Of a stretch of DNA of 64,000 nt, positions 15,533 through 24,432 are shown piece after piece. Origin of the DNA: CAMXAS01 sp964442435 (GTDB taxonomy: Bacteria > Bacteroidota > Bacteroidia > Bacteroidales > P3); the NCBI GenBank assembly GCA_964442435.1, contig CAYTZG010000001.1, positions 1-64,000 of the forward strand. Direction: 5' to 3'. Below the pieces are notes generated by a model, which was not told the DNA's origin, did not search any database, and saw nothing but the letters and a program-made list of their open reading frames with translations. The position numbers and the translations under genes were made by a program. Each line of letters begins with the position of its first letter. Within the stretch, counting starts at the first letter, position 1.

Positions 15533-17808
15533 GTTACGAAATCATTTACCTTCTGCTCATCATCACGCTGTTTAGCCTCGCCTGCTCCGACCTCGTCGTC
15601 GGCGTCAGCAACGATGCGGTCAACTTCCTCAACTCGGCCACGGGTTCCAAGGCGGCGCCGCTCTACATCGTGCTCATCATCGCCAGCATCGGCATCCTGC
15701 TGGGCGCGACGTTCTCCAGCGGCATGATGGAGGTGGCGCGGAGCGGCATCTTCTATCCGGCCAAGTTCTATTTCAACGAGGTCATGCTGATTTTCCTCGC
15801 CGTCGTGATTTCGGACGTTCTCTTGCTCGATTTGTTCAATACGTTCGGCCTGCCGACCTCCACCACGGTGTCGATGGTGTTCGAACTGCTGGGCGCCTCC
15901 ATCGCCATATCGGTCATCAAGATTTACCACAACGCCGGCGAAACGCTCGCGCAACTGCCCGCCTATATCAATACGTCCAAGGCTTCGGCCATCGTGTTCA
16001 GCATTTTGGCCTCGGTGTTCATCGGCTTTATCTTCGGTATGGTCGTACAGTTTTTGGCCCGTTGCCTGTTCAGCTTCAAGACCAAACGCACGATTCGGTA
16101 TTTCGGCGCCATTTGGGGCGGCCTCTGCATCGCGTTGATTGCCTATTTCTTGATTTTCAAGGCCATGAAAGACTCCACGCTGTTGCGTCCCGAATGGATT
16201 GAATTTTTGGGACAGCACACGATGGAATTCCTTGGCCTGACGTTCGCCGTATCGGGGCTGATTCTGTGGGCGGTGCAACTGCTGTTCAAATACAACCCAC
16301 TGCGCGTCATCGTGCTGGCCGGCACGTTCGCGTTGGCCATGGCCTTTGCCGGCAACGACCTCGTCAACTTTATCGGGGTTTCGATGGCCGGCCTGAGTTC
16401 TTTCGAGATTTTCCAACAGGCGGGCGGCATCGCGCCCGACCAGTTGGCGATGGGAGCCTTGGCCGGACAGGACGCGCCCACGGCCACGATTTTCCTGTTC
16501 ATGGCCGGCGTCATCATGGCCTGTGCGCTGTGGTTCTCCAAAAAAGCCCGCACCGTGCTCAAAACGACGGTCAACCTGAGCAGTCAGAACAGCGAGGAGG
16601 AACGTTTCTCGTCCACGCCGCTGTCGCGTTCGGTCGTCAAGATGTTCGTGGGCATGAGCGAAGCCATCGACCGCATCCTGCCGCCCGCCTTGAAGAAGGC
16701 GATTGCCAAGCGGTTCAAGCCCGCCAAGGAACAGGAGGAAGGCTTGGCGTTCGACTTGGTACGCGCCTCGGTCAACCTCATGGTGGCCGCCTCGCTCATC
16801 GCGTTCGGTACCTCGCTCAAGCTGCCGCTATCCACCACCTATATCACGTTTATGGTGGCCATGGGCTCGTCGTTGTCTGACGGCGCCTGGGGCCGTGAGA
16901 ACGCCGTTTACCGCGTTACCGGCGTATTTACCGTTATCGCGGGTTGGTTCATGACCGCGCTCGTGGCGTTGCTATTGGCGTTCTGCCTCGCCAGCCTGTT
17001 CCACTTCGGCGGCGTGTTCGCCATCATCCCCGTCATCGGCCTGGTGGTGTTCCTCATGCTGCGCAGCCGCATCATCTCCAAACGGAAAGCGATGCAGCAG
17101 GCGGAACAGACGGGTTATCTGTACGGCCAATGGACGGAAGACGAAGGCCTGGTGGGCAACATCAACAACGAAATGATCGGGCTGCTGGAACAGATTCCGG
17201 CCCTGTACGACGAGGTGTTGAACGGCTTGGAGGCCGAAGACCTGCGGCTGCTGCGCAACACCAAACGGGTATTTCAGGAGTTGGATACGCATACGCAGTT
17301 GATGAAAAACAAGTTCAACGACACGGTGACGCTGTTGCAGGACAAGGGCGTGGCCGGCTCGGCCTTCTACGTGCAGGCCGTGAACTACCTGCGCGAAATC
17401 CTGCACTCGGCCTCCTTCCTCATCGACGCCAGCTACGAGCATACCGACAACCGGCACAAGCCGATGTTGCCGGAGCAGATTTCCGAACTTCGGAGCGGCT
17501 CCAAGACGCTGCACGAGTTGTTCGACCACCTGATTTTCATTATACGCAACGGCCACTACGCCCAGCTGGAGGACTTGAACGCCGAACACCTGAAGGCCAT
17601 CTCGTGGTTCGACTTTTTGGACAAGCGGCAAATCAAGCGCATCAAGAGCGGCAACAGCGGCACCAAGAACAGTTTGCTGTTCCTGCGGCTGACCGAGAAC
17701 GTAAAGAACATGATTCTGTTCGCCTACCTGATGGGCAAGGCCGAACGCGACTTCAACCTGCCCGCGCCGTCCACGACCGTGACCCCGATGGCGATTCCGG
17801 CCAAATAA
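15529..17808 (+). CDS. PiT family inorganic phosphate transporter with a C-terminal PhoU-like region
   Basis: A 759-residue protein. The two signature repeats of the PiT (PF01384) family are present: VGVSNDAVNFLNS near residue 25 and FAGNDLVNFIG near residue 273. About twelve helices run to roughly residue 520, followed by a 230-residue soluble helical region (from about 530) that looks PhoU-like and could gate transport. Fused PiT-PhoU proteins of this length occur in Bacteroidota. It imports phosphate with a proton or sodium ion. The start overlaps the CvpA stop. Confidence 0.9.
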   Translation: MSYEIIYLLLIITLFSLACSDLVVGVSNDAVNFLNSATGSKAAPLYIVLIIASIGILLGATFSSGMMEVARSGIFYPAKFYFNEVMLIFLAVVISDVLLLDLFNTFGLPTSTTVSMVFELLGASIAISVIKIYHNAGETLAQLPAYINTSKASAIVFSILASVFIGFIFGMVVQFLARCLFSFKTKRTIRYFGAIWGGLCIALIAYFLIFKAMKDSTLLRPEWIEFLGQHTMEFLGLTFAVSGLILWAVQLLFKYNPLRVIVLAGTFALAMAFAGNDLVNFIGVSMAGLSSFEIFQQAGGIAPDQLAMGALAGQDAPTATIFLFMAGVIMACALWFSKKARTVLKTTVNLSSQNSEEERFSSTPLSRSVVKMFVGMSEAIDRILPPALKKAIAKRFKPAKEQEEGLAFDLVRASVNLMVAASLIAFGTSLKLPLSTTYITFMVAMGSSLSDGAWGRENAVYRVTGVFTVIAGWFMTALVALLLAFCLASLFHFGGVFAIIPVIGLVVFLMLRSRIISKRKAMQQAEQTGYLYGQWTEDEGLVGNINNEMIGLLEQIPALYDEVLNGLEAEDLRLLRNTKRVFQELDTHTQLMKNKFNDTVTLLQDKGVAGSAFYVQAVNYLREILHSASFLIDASYEHTDNRHKPMLPEQISELRSGSKTLHELFDHLIFIIRNGHYAQLEDLNAEHLKAISWFDFLDKRQIKRIKSGNSGTKNSLLFLRLTENVKNMILFAYLMGKAERDFNLPAPSTTVTPMAIPAK

Positions 17809-17820
17809 CGACGCAAGGCT

Positions 17821-19020
17821 ATGGAGCGTAAACAGACGCAAGGCGGGCCGGCCATCGGCTTGGACGCCAAACGCGCGGCCTACAACGGCACCGGTCTGGG
17901 CAACTACAGCCGCTTTGTGATAGAAGGCCTGGCGGAAGCGATGGCCGCGCATACGGAGGCCGACCTTCCGCAAACGCTCTATCTTGCGGCGGCCCGCAAA
18001 AACAAAAGGCCGCTTTCGGCCGCCTACAAGCGCTTGTTGGAACGCTATCCGAGCCAGCTCGCCGCCCTGCCGCCCCAAGGCTTTTGGGCCAAACGGCTGC
18101 CGTCGCTCTGGCGGCGTTACGGCATGGGGCGCACGCTTGCCCAAGCCGGCATAAGGCTGTACCACGGCCTGAGCAACGAACTGCCCGTGGGCCTCGCCCA
18201 ACGCGGCATCCGCAGCGTGGTAACGGTACACGACCTTATTTTTCTTGTCTATCCGCAGTTCTACAAGCCAATCGACAGATTGATATATAACTTCAAGGCG
18301 CGGCACGCCTGTCGGCAGGCCGACCGGATTCTGGCCGTAAGCGCGTGTACGAAACGCGACATCGTGCGGTATTACGGCATAGACCCCGACAAAATACACG
18401 TCATCTACCAAGGCTGCGAGCCCAAATACGCCGAGAATCCGGGGCCGTCGGCCACGACGGCCGTGCGGCGGCGCTACCGACTGCCCGAAGACTTCCTGCT
18501 GTTTGTGGGTAGCATAGAGGAGCGCAAGAACCTCGGTATCGTCATCGAAGCGCTGGCCCGCCTGCGCGAGACCCACCCCGCCCTGCACCTCGTGGCGGTG
18601 GGCAAACGGACGCCCTATACGGCCCGCGTGGAAGCCCGCGCCGCCGCCCTCGGCCTGTCCGACCGGCTGCACTGTCTGCATGGTGTGCCCGACGAAGACC
18701 TGCGGGCGCTCTATCATGCCGCGCGTATCTTTGTCTATCCCTCGCGATACGAAGGCTTCGGCATCCCGATTGTGGAGGCGGTTCACGCCGGCCTGCCGGT
18801 CATCGCCGCCAGCGGCTCCTGCCTCGAAGAGGCGGGCGGCCCGGCCTGTCGCTACATGGCCCCCGACGACGCGCCGGCCTGGGCGGAGGCCATCGCCGAC
18901 CTGCTGTCAAACGCCGACGCCCGCGCCCGTATCGTGACGGAATCCCAAGCCTACGTGCGCCGGTTTGACCGGGCCGCCGTCACGGCACAGCTCATCGCAC
19001 TCTATAAGGAAATTCTGTAA
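17821..19020 (+). CDS. Glycosyltransferase family 4 (GT-B fold)
   Basis: A 399-residue glycosyltransferase. The N-terminal half starts with IGLDAKRAAYNGTGLGNYSR, typical of GT4 mannosyl/glucosyl transferases; the C-terminal half has FVGSIEERKNLGIVIEAL and the donor-binding E-x7-E motif in YEGFGIPIVEAV (about 309-320). It transfers an activated sugar in cell-surface polysaccharide or glycolipid synthesis; the substrate is unknown. It lies 12 bases after the phosphate transporter and could be the last gene of that operon. The GDP-fucose genes follow on the opposite strand. Confidence 0.88.
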   Translation: MERKQTQGGPAIGLDAKRAAYNGTGLGNYSRFVIEGLAEAMAAHTEADLPQTLYLAAARKNKRPLSAAYKRLLERYPSQLAALPPQGFWAKRLPSLWRRYGMGRTLAQAGIRLYHGLSNELPVGLAQRGIRSVVTVHDLIFLVYPQFYKPIDRLIYNFKARHACRQADRILAVSACTKRDIVRYYGIDPDKIHVIYQGCEPKYAENPGPSATTAVRRRYRLPEDFLLFVGSIEERKNLGIVIEALARLRETHPALHLVAVGKRTPYTARVEARAAALGLSDRLHCLHGVPDEDLRALYHAARIFVYPSRYEGFGIPIVEAVHAGLPVIAASGSCLEEAGGPACRYMAPDDAPAWAEAIADLLSNADARARIVTESQAYVRRFDRAAVTAQLIALYKEIL

Positions 19021-19041
19021 CGTTCCCCGCCATCCGCTTAC

Positions 19042-19077
19042 AAAAAAACGGTGGCCGACCGCCGTCAACCACCGTTC
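19042..19077 (-). terminator. Terminator between convergent glycosyltransferase and mutase genes
   Basis: AACGGTGG (19047-19054) pairs with CCACCGTT (19069-19076). The A-run at 19042-19048 gives a T-run on the minus strand, so it mainly serves the mutase gene. Confidence 0.7.
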
Positions 19078-19100
19078 CCCTTTCGGTTTATCTATCGACC

Positions 19101-20786
19101 TTACAACTGCAAGGCCGCTTTCAACGCGTCGATGCGTTGGTTCAGCGCGGCTTCCTGCTCCGCCAGCGGACAACCTTCCCGCCACGGCGCCTTGACTTCG
19201 AAATAGAATTTGATTTTGGGCTCGGTACCCGACGGACGCACCGTCACCTTGCCGCCCTGCTGTGTAAAGAACTGCAGGACATCGGCCGGCGGCAAGCCTT
19301 GGAAGCCCTTGGCGTAGTCGCGCACCTCGCAGACGGTCTCCGCACCGATGCTTGCGGGCGGGTTTTCGCGGAAGCCGGCCATCATGCGCTGGATTTCCTC
19401 ACTGCCGGAGCGGCCCTTCTTGGTGAGCGACACCAAAGCCTGCACATACAGCCCGTAGCGGCGATACGTGTCTTCGAGCAACTGCATCACGCTCTTGCCG
19501 TCCGCCACGGCCGCGGCCACCATCTCGGCGATGACGCAGGCCGTCATCACGGCGTCCTTGTCGCGCACGAAGTCGGCCGCCAGATAGCCGTAGCTTTCCT
19601 CGCCGCCACCGACGAAGAAGGCCTTACCCTCCTGCTCGCCCAGCACCTCGGCGATATATTTGAAGCCCGTCAGCACATCGTAGCAACGTGCCCCCTGCGC
19701 CTCGGCCATATCCTTGAGCATCTCGGTCGTCACAATCGTCTTGACCACATAGCGGTTGGCCTTGGCCGCGGAACGGCGCAACAGATAGTCGGTTACCAAA
19801 GCCGCCGTCTGGTTGCCGTTCAACAGGCGGTAGCCGCCCTGTCCGTCCGGCACACCGATGCCGATACGGTCGGCGTCCGGGTCGGTCGCCATCACGATAT
19901 CGGCCTTCAACGTGGCCGCCAACGCCATACCGGCCGACATGGCGGGCTTTTCCTCCGGATTGGGCGAAGCCGCATACGGAAAGTCACCGTCCGGCCACAT
20001 CTGCTCCGGCACGGCGCAAACCTGTTCGAAGCCCCATGCCCGCAAGGCCTTGGGCACCATCGTCATGCCGGTGCCGTGCAAAGGCGTATATACAATCTTG
20101 ACGTTCCGCCGTGCCTGCGCCGACACTTCCGGCGAGCGCAAGGCTTCCAACGCCTGCATATAGGCTTCCTCTATCTCGGCATCCACGTAATGAATCAGGC
20201 CGGCGCCCCCCTCGCGCTTGACGAGGTCGTAGGACGTGATTTTGCGCACCTCCTCGATGACCGCCTTGTCGTGCGGGCTCACGAGCTGGCCGCCGTCCGC
20301 GCCGTAGGCCTTGTAGCCGTTGTATTCCTTGGGGTTGTGCGAAGCCGTGACCATGACCCCGCCGCAGCAATGCTTGTAGCGCACCGCAAACGAGAGCAAG
20401 GGCGTGGGCCGCATCCCCGTAAAGATATACACCTCGAAACCGTTGGCCGCGAAAATTTTGGCCGTTTCCAACGCGAACTGCGCGCTGCCGTGCCGCACAT
20501 CGTAGGCCACCGCCACGCGCTTTTCCCAGCCTTCCTTGCCGCAAGCCGCCGACAGATAGTTGGCGAACCCCTGCGTGGCCATGCCCACCGTATAGCTGTT
20601 CATACGGTTGGTGCCCACGCCCAAAATGCCGCGCAGGCCGCCCGTGCCGAATTCCAGATCCTTGTAAAAGGCCTCGGTCAAATCGTCTTCCCTGGCCATC
20701 AGGTCCGCCACCGCCTTGCGCGTGGCTTCGTCATACGGGGCTTGCATCCAAGCTTCCGCCTTCTTTTTGATTTCGGGTGCTATCAT
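19101..20786 (-). CDS. Phosphohexomutase (phosphoglucomutase/phosphomannomutase)
   Basis: A 561-residue alpha-D-phosphohexomutase. The active-site serine loop TASHNPKEYNGYKAY is near residue 147, the magnesium loop DPDADRIG near 300, the sugar loop GGGEESYGY near 390 and the phosphate loop RPSGTEPKIKFYFE near 517. It interconverts hexose 1- and 6-phosphates. It is the last gene of gmd-fcl-mutase (10-base gap from fcl), so a role in making mannose 1-phosphate for GDP-mannose and GDP-fucose is plausible, although the 560-residue Bacteroidota form is also used as phosphoglucomutase. Confidence 0.92.
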   Translation of the reverse strand: MIAPEIKKKAEAWMQAPYDEATRKAVADLMAREDDLTEAFYKDLEFGTGGLRGILGVGTNRMNSYTVGMATQGFANYLSAACGKEGWEKRVAVAYDVRHGSAQFALETAKIFAANGFEVYIFTGMRPTPLLSFAVRYKHCCGGVMVTASHNPKEYNGYKAYGADGGQLVSPHDKAVIEEVRKITSYDLVKREGGAGLIHYVDAEIEEAYMQALEALRSPEVSAQARRNVKIVYTPLHGTGMTMVPKALRAWGFEQVCAVPEQMWPDGDFPYAASPNPEEKPAMSAGMALAATLKADIVMATDPDADRIGIGVPDGQGGYRLLNGNQTAALVTDYLLRRSAAKANRYVVKTIVTTEMLKDMAEAQGARCYDVLTGFKYIAEVLGEQEGKAFFVGGGEESYGYLAADFVRDKDAVMTACVIAEMVAAAVADGKSVMQLLEDTYRRYGLYVQALVSLTKKGRSGSEEIQRMMAGFRENPPASIGAETVCEVRDYAKGFQGLPPADVLQFFTQQGGKVTVRPSGTEPKIKFYFEVKAPWREGCPLAEQEAALNQRIDALKAALQL

Positions 20787-20795
20787 AAGTCCTCC

Positions 20796-21866
20796 TTATT
20801 TTATATACCACGCGTACAGTCGCGCGATACCTTCTTCCAAACGTACTTTCGGCCGCCAGCCCAAGTCCGACAGCTTGGATATATCCAACAGCTTGCGCGG
20901 CGTGCCGTCGGGCTTGGACGCGTCGTACACCAAACGTCCGCCGTAGCCAACGGCCCGCTTCACATAGTCGGCCGTCTGCGCGATGCTCGCCTCCTCGCCG
21001 CTGCCCACGTTGATATGCGTGTTGCGGATTTGCGTTTCGCCCGGCTTGACCAAGTCTTTGAACGAGATGTGTTCCATGACATAGACGCAGGCTTCGGCCA
21101 TGTCCTCGCTCCAAAGGAACTCCCTTAGCGGCTTGCCCGTGCCCCACAGCGTGACGGTGTTTCCCTCGATGCCGTACTTGGCCAGGATGCGCTTGATGGC
21201 CGCAAAGTCGGCCCCGCCGTCCACACCCTCCACGGGCCGCGCCCGCAGGTCGCGCCGCAGCGCCGCCTCGTCGCCTTCCATCAGGCATTTACCCAAATGA
21301 ATCTTGCGAATCATGGCCGGCAGCACGTGCGAGGTCTCCAGATTGAAATTGTCGTTGGGGCCGTAAAGGTTTGTCGGCATCACCGACAGGAAGTCCGTGC
21401 CGTATTGCAGGTTGTAGCTCTCGCACATCTTAAGCCCCGCGATTTTGGAGAGCGCATAGGGTTCGTTCGTGTATTCGAGTTCGGACGTCAGCAGACAGTT
21501 TTCCGGCATGGGTTGCGGCGCAAGGCGCGGATAGATGCAGGAGCTGCCGAGAAAAAGCAGTTTCTTGACGCCGTGCGCATACGATTGATGAATCGTATTG
21601 CAGGCAATCATGAGGTTCTCGTAGATGAACTGCGCCCGATACGTGTTGTTGGCCTGGATGCCGCCCACCTTGGCCGACGCCACGACCACATAGTCGGGAC
21701 GCTCCGCCTCAAAGAAACGCGCCGTGGCCGCCGTATCGGTCAGGTCGAGTTCGCCATGCGTGCGGCCCACGAGATTGCGGTAGCCCTTGGCCTCCAACGT
21801 CTTCCAGATGGCTGACCCGACGAGTCCGCGGTGCCCCGCTACATAAATCTTGCTGTCCTTTTCCAT
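20796..21866 (-). CDS. fcl: GDP-L-fucose synthase
   Basis: A 356-residue short-chain dehydrogenase that epimerises and reduces GDP-4-keto-6-deoxymannose to GDP-L-fucose with NADPH. Visible: the nucleotide-binding GHRGLVGSA at the N-terminus, GSSCIYP near residue 105 with the catalytic Ser/Cys, and YALSKIAG near 135 (Tyr-x3-Lys). The ATG directly follows the gmd stop with no spacing, so the pair is translationally coupled. With gmd it supplies GDP-fucose for fucosylated surface glycans. Confidence 0.95.
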   Translation of the reverse strand: MEKDSKIYVAGHRGLVGSAIWKTLEAKGYRNLVGRTHGELDLTDTAATARFFEAERPDYVVVASAKVGGIQANNTYRAQFIYENLMIACNTIHQSYAHGVKKLLFLGSSCIYPRLAPQPMPENCLLTSELEYTNEPYALSKIAGLKMCESYNLQYGTDFLSVMPTNLYGPNDNFNLETSHVLPAMIRKIHLGKCLMEGDEAALRRDLRARPVEGVDGGADFAAIKRILAKYGIEGNTVTLWGTGKPLREFLWSEDMAEACVYVMEHISFKDLVKPGETQIRNTHINVGSGEEASIAQTADYVKRAVGYGGRLVYDASKPDGTPRKLLDISKLSDLGWRPKVRLEEGIARLYAWYIK

Positions 21867-23030
21867 CTATTCAAAATAATTCATGATGCGGTAGCCGCCC
21901 TGCCGCAGGTATTCTTCGCGCCGCATGAGCTTGAGGTCGCTGTCGGTCATCTCGCTCACCAACTTCGGCAGGTCGTATTCCGGCTGCCAGCCGAGCTTTT
22001 GCTTCGCCTTGCTGGCGTCGCCGAGCAGGAGTTCCACCTCGGTGGGACGGAAATACTGCGGGTCAACGGCCACCACCGCCGTGCCGATACGCTTGGCAAA
22101 GGCCGCATAGTGTTCCGCGCCCACCTTCGCTTCGAACACGGCCTTATCCACGGCTGCCACAAACCCCTGTTCCTTCATGCCCTCGCCCTTGAACTCGACG
22201 GTGACGCCGATATGCGCCATGGCCATGCGCACGAAATCGCGGATGGAAGTCGTGGTGCCCGTCGCAATCACATAGTCGTCGGGGCGTTCCTGTTGCAGAA
22301 TGAGCCACATCGCGCGCACGTAGTCTTTGGCGTGCCCCCAGTCGCGCTTGGACGACAGGTTGCCGAGATATAACTTATCCTGCAGGCCCAAGGCCATCTT
22401 GGCCACGGCCCGCGTGATTTTTCGCGTGACGAACGTCTCGCCCCGCACCGGCGACTCATGGTTGAACAGGATGCCGTTGCTGGCGTGCATACCGTAGGCC
22501 TCGCGGTAGTTGACCGTAATCCAGTAGGCGTAGAGTTTGGCCGCCGCATACGGGCTGCGCGGATAAAACGGCGTTTTTTCGGTCTGAGGCGTCTCGCGCA
22601 CAAGCCCGTAGAGTTCGGACGTGGAAGCTTGATAGAGCCGCGTCTTGTCCGTAAGGCCGAGCAGGCGCACGGCCTCCAACAGCCGGAGCGTGCCGACGCC
22701 GTCGGCGTTGGCCACGTATTCGGGCGTGTCGAAGCTGACCTTGACATGGCTCATCGCCGCCAGATTATAGATTTCGGTGGGTTGCACCTTTTGGATGATG
22801 TCCGTCAGGTTGAGGCTGTCGGTCATATCGCCGTAATGCAGGATGAACCGCCGCCCCTGCTGTTGCGGGCCTTCGTACAGATGGTCGATGCGGTCGGTGT
22901 TGAACAGCGATACGCGCCGCTTGACACCATGCACCTCATAGCCCTTCTTTAACAGAAATTCACTCAAATACGCGCCGTCCTGCCCGGTTACCCCGGTTAT
23001 CAGCGCCACTTTCCTCGTTTGCTCCGACAT
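21867..23030 (-). CDS. gmd: GDP-mannose 4,6-dehydratase
   Basis: A 387-residue short-chain dehydratase, first step of GDP-L-fucose synthesis from GDP-mannose. Visible: NAD(P)-binding GVTGQDGAYLSEFLLKKGY, the Ser-Glu of STSELYG, and the catalytic YAAAKLYAYW (Tyr-x3-Lys, about 158-162). Length is slightly above the usual 350-380. It is the first gene of a three-gene leftward operon. A minus-strand -7 box TATATTTG lies at 23052-23059, 22 bases before the ATG. Confidence 0.96.
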   Translation of the reverse strand: MSEQTRKVALITGVTGQDGAYLSEFLLKKGYEVHGVKRRVSLFNTDRIDHLYEGPQQQGRRFILHYGDMTDSLNLTDIIQKVQPTEIYNLAAMSHVKVSFDTPEYVANADGVGTLRLLEAVRLLGLTDKTRLYQASTSELYGLVRETPQTEKTPFYPRSPYAAAKLYAYWITVNYREAYGMHASNGILFNHESPVRGETFVTRKITRAVAKMALGLQDKLYLGNLSSKRDWGHAKDYVRAMWLILQQERPDDYVIATGTTTSIRDFVRMAMAHIGVTVEFKGEGMKEQGFVAAVDKAVFEAKVGAEHYAAFAKRIGTAVVAVDPQYFRPTEVELLLGDASKAKQKLGWQPEYDLPKLVSEMTDSDLKLMRREEYLRQGGYRIMNYFE

Positions 23031-23051
23031 AAGTCTGTCAATTTGTATTCA

Positions 23052-23059
23052 CAAATATA
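23052..23059 (-). promoter_or_regulatory. -7 box for the gmd operon
   Basis: TATATTTG on the minus strand; leader of about 15 bases to the gmd ATG. The -33 element is not convincing. Confidence 0.5.
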
Positions 23060-23072
23060 CGAAAAAGTGAAT

Positions 23073-23103
23073 AAAAAACGGGCAGGCCATTACGACCTGC
23101 CCG
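23073..23103 (-). terminator. Terminator copy left behind by a lost surface-protein gene
   Basis: CGGGCAGG (23079-23086) pairs with CCTGCCCG (23096-23103), with a T-run on the minus strand. The 25-base hairpin is identical to the terminator of the leucine-rich-repeat gene at 24383-24407. Confidence 0.75.
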
Positions 23104-23125
23104 CTTGACTTGGTGTCCTTTTCCG

Positions 23126-23179
23126 CTACCTTACCACCACTTTACTCCGTCTGCCATCGGATACAACGGGGGCCGCCAA
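23126..23179 (-). pseudogene. Remnant of the 3' end of a T9SS surface-protein gene
   Basis: The minus strand reads VVSDGRRSKVVVR followed by a TAG, nearly the same as the last residues of the intact leucine-rich-repeat protein (VVSDGRCCKVVVR, stop). Only about 17 codons remain, and upstream the similarity disappears at a T-rich stretch. The 23-base word covering the stop (23121-23143) is identical to 24428-24450. With the adjacent identical terminator, this is best explained as the relic of a paralogous gene whose body was lost or replaced. Confidence 0.7.
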
Positions 23180-23234
23180 CTTTTTTTCATATGTTTTCAA
23201 ACTTGAACGTATAATATAACAAACGACCAATATC

Positions 23235-23248
23235 ACTTGCAAAATTTA
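23235..23248 (+). repeat. Half-site repeat upstream of the nuclease start
   Basis: ACTTGCAAAATTTA ends 5 bases before the nuclease ATG and recurs exactly at 23577-23590 inside the gene, where it is one arm of a perfect inverted repeat. Confidence 0.6.
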
Positions 23249-23253
23249 CCATT

Positions 23254-24369
23254 ATGAAATCTATAAAACAGACCGACAAAACGACCTTACCATCGGATTA
23301 CAATGAATGGCGCAATACCATCGAAACACTGATAAAGGCGTCGAAACTTAATGCGACATTCCATGTCAATGCCGATATGCTACAACTTTATTGGAATATA
23401 GGCCATCATATATTGTCAAAACAAAAACATCATGGATGGGGCGCACAAGTCATCGGCCAACTGGCCAAAGATTTGTCGGCAAGATTTCCGGACGACAGGG
23501 GCTATTCCGCACGCAATTTAAGCTATATGAAATGGTTTGCAGCCACTTATCCCGACTTCCCAATTTTGCAAGTGGGACTTGCAAAATTTAAGGACAAACC
23601 GATTTCTCAAACCGCACTCGCAAAACTGGCCAACGGAAAAGAGACAATAGAAGTGCCTTTGACAACCATCAGTTGGTATCACCATATTTCACTCCAACCC
23701 AAACTTAAAAACAGCGCGGATTTGGCCTTCTATATTTTGGAAACCGCCCGCAACGGCTGGAGCCGTGATACGATGCTGAGTAAGATTGACAACGGCTATA
23801 TGACTGCCGTGGGCAAATCGATCAATAATTTTGAGACAGCGCTCTCCGGTTTCGATTCTGATTTAGCGAAATACGCGTTCAAAGACCCTTATAATTTCAG
23901 TTTCATCGGCACAATGGCGCTACATCATGAACTTGACATAGAAAAACAACTCGCCTCCCGAATAACCGATTTTCTCATGGAAATGGGACAAGGATTCGCT
24001 TTCGTAGGACGACAATACAACATTACCATCGATGGGGATGATTATTACATTGATATTCTCATGTACCATCTTCATTTGCACTGCTATGTCGTTATCGAAT
24101 TAAAAGCGGTCGAGTTTATGCCGGAATTCGTAAGCAAACTTAATTTTTACATTTCCGCTGTGGACGAATACGTAAAAACGCCGGCAGACAATCCCTCTAT
24201 CGGGCTTCTTTTATGCCGGAGTAAAAACAATAAGAAAGCAGAATTCGCTCTACGCGGCATAACACAGCCAATGGGCATCGCCCAATACGAAACCGAAAAG
24301 TTATTCAATGACGTAGCGGCTGCATTACCAAGAATTATTGACTTTGAATCATATACCAAGAAGCAATAA
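23254..24369 (+). CDS. YhcG-type PD-(D/E)XK nuclease (DUF1016)
   Basis: A 371-residue protein with the two-domain layout of the DUF1016/YhcG family: an N-terminal helical, probably DNA-binding part (about 10-165, with RGYSARNLSYMKWF and WYHHISL) and a C-terminal PD-(D/E)XK nuclease (about 195-365). The catalytic Asp is in DDYYIDILMYHLH (about 264) and the E-x-K in VVIELKAVEF (about 281). Family members cut DNA and often travel with restriction or defence genes; this one is alone. Its base composition is visibly lower in GC than its neighbours, and it lies between two copies of the 3' end of a surface-protein gene, both signs of recent acquisition. Confidence 0.9.
   Translation: MKSIKQTDKTTLPSDYNEWRNTIETLIKASKLNATFHVNADMLQLYWNIGHHILSKQKHHGWGAQVIGQLAKDLSARFPDDRGYSARNLSYMKWFAATYPDFPILQVGLAKFKDKPISQTALAKLANGKETIEVPLTTISWYHHISLQPKLKNSADLAFYILETARNGWSRDTMLSKIDNGYMTAVGKSINNFETALSGFDSDLAKYAFKDPYNFSFIGTMALHHELDIEKQLASRITDFLMEMGQGFAFVGRQYNITIDGDDYYIDILMYHLHLHCYVVIELKAVEFMPEFVSKLNFYISAVDEYVKTPADNPSIGLLLCRSKNNKKAEFALRGITQPMGIAQYETEKLFNDVAAALPRIIDFESYTKKQ
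23562..23590. repeat. Perfect 12-bp inverted repeat inside the nuclease gene
   Basis: AATTTTGCAAGT (23562-23573) and ACTTGCAAAATT (23577-23588) are exact reverse complements around GGG. The right arm extended by TA repeats just before the start codon. Confidence 0.7.
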
Positions 24370-24382
24370 AAACAGACAAAAA

Positions 24383-24407
24383 CGGGCAGGCCATTACGAC
24401 CTGCCCG
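24383..24407 (-). terminator. Terminator of the leucine-rich-repeat gene
   Basis: CGGGCAGG (24383-24390) pairs with CCTGCCCG (24400-24407), preceded by an A-run that is a T-run on the minus strand. Identical to 23079-23103. Confidence 0.8.
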
Positions 24408-24432
24408 CCGGTTGTTGCATTCCTTTCTTCCG

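Noticed and set aside
16972..18786. A 604-codon antisense frame over the PiT and glycosyltransferase genes
   Set aside because: It crosses two well-supported genes and shows no domain pattern.
23210..23215. A TATAAT box as in enterobacterial promoters before the nuclease gene
   Set aside because: No matching -35 element is found at the right distance, and such boxes are not used by the main Bacteroidota sigma factor.
23031..24432. Insertion sequence or transposon carrying the nuclease
   Set aside because: No transposase, no terminal inverted repeats and no target-site duplication are visible; the flanking repeats are gene ends and terminators.
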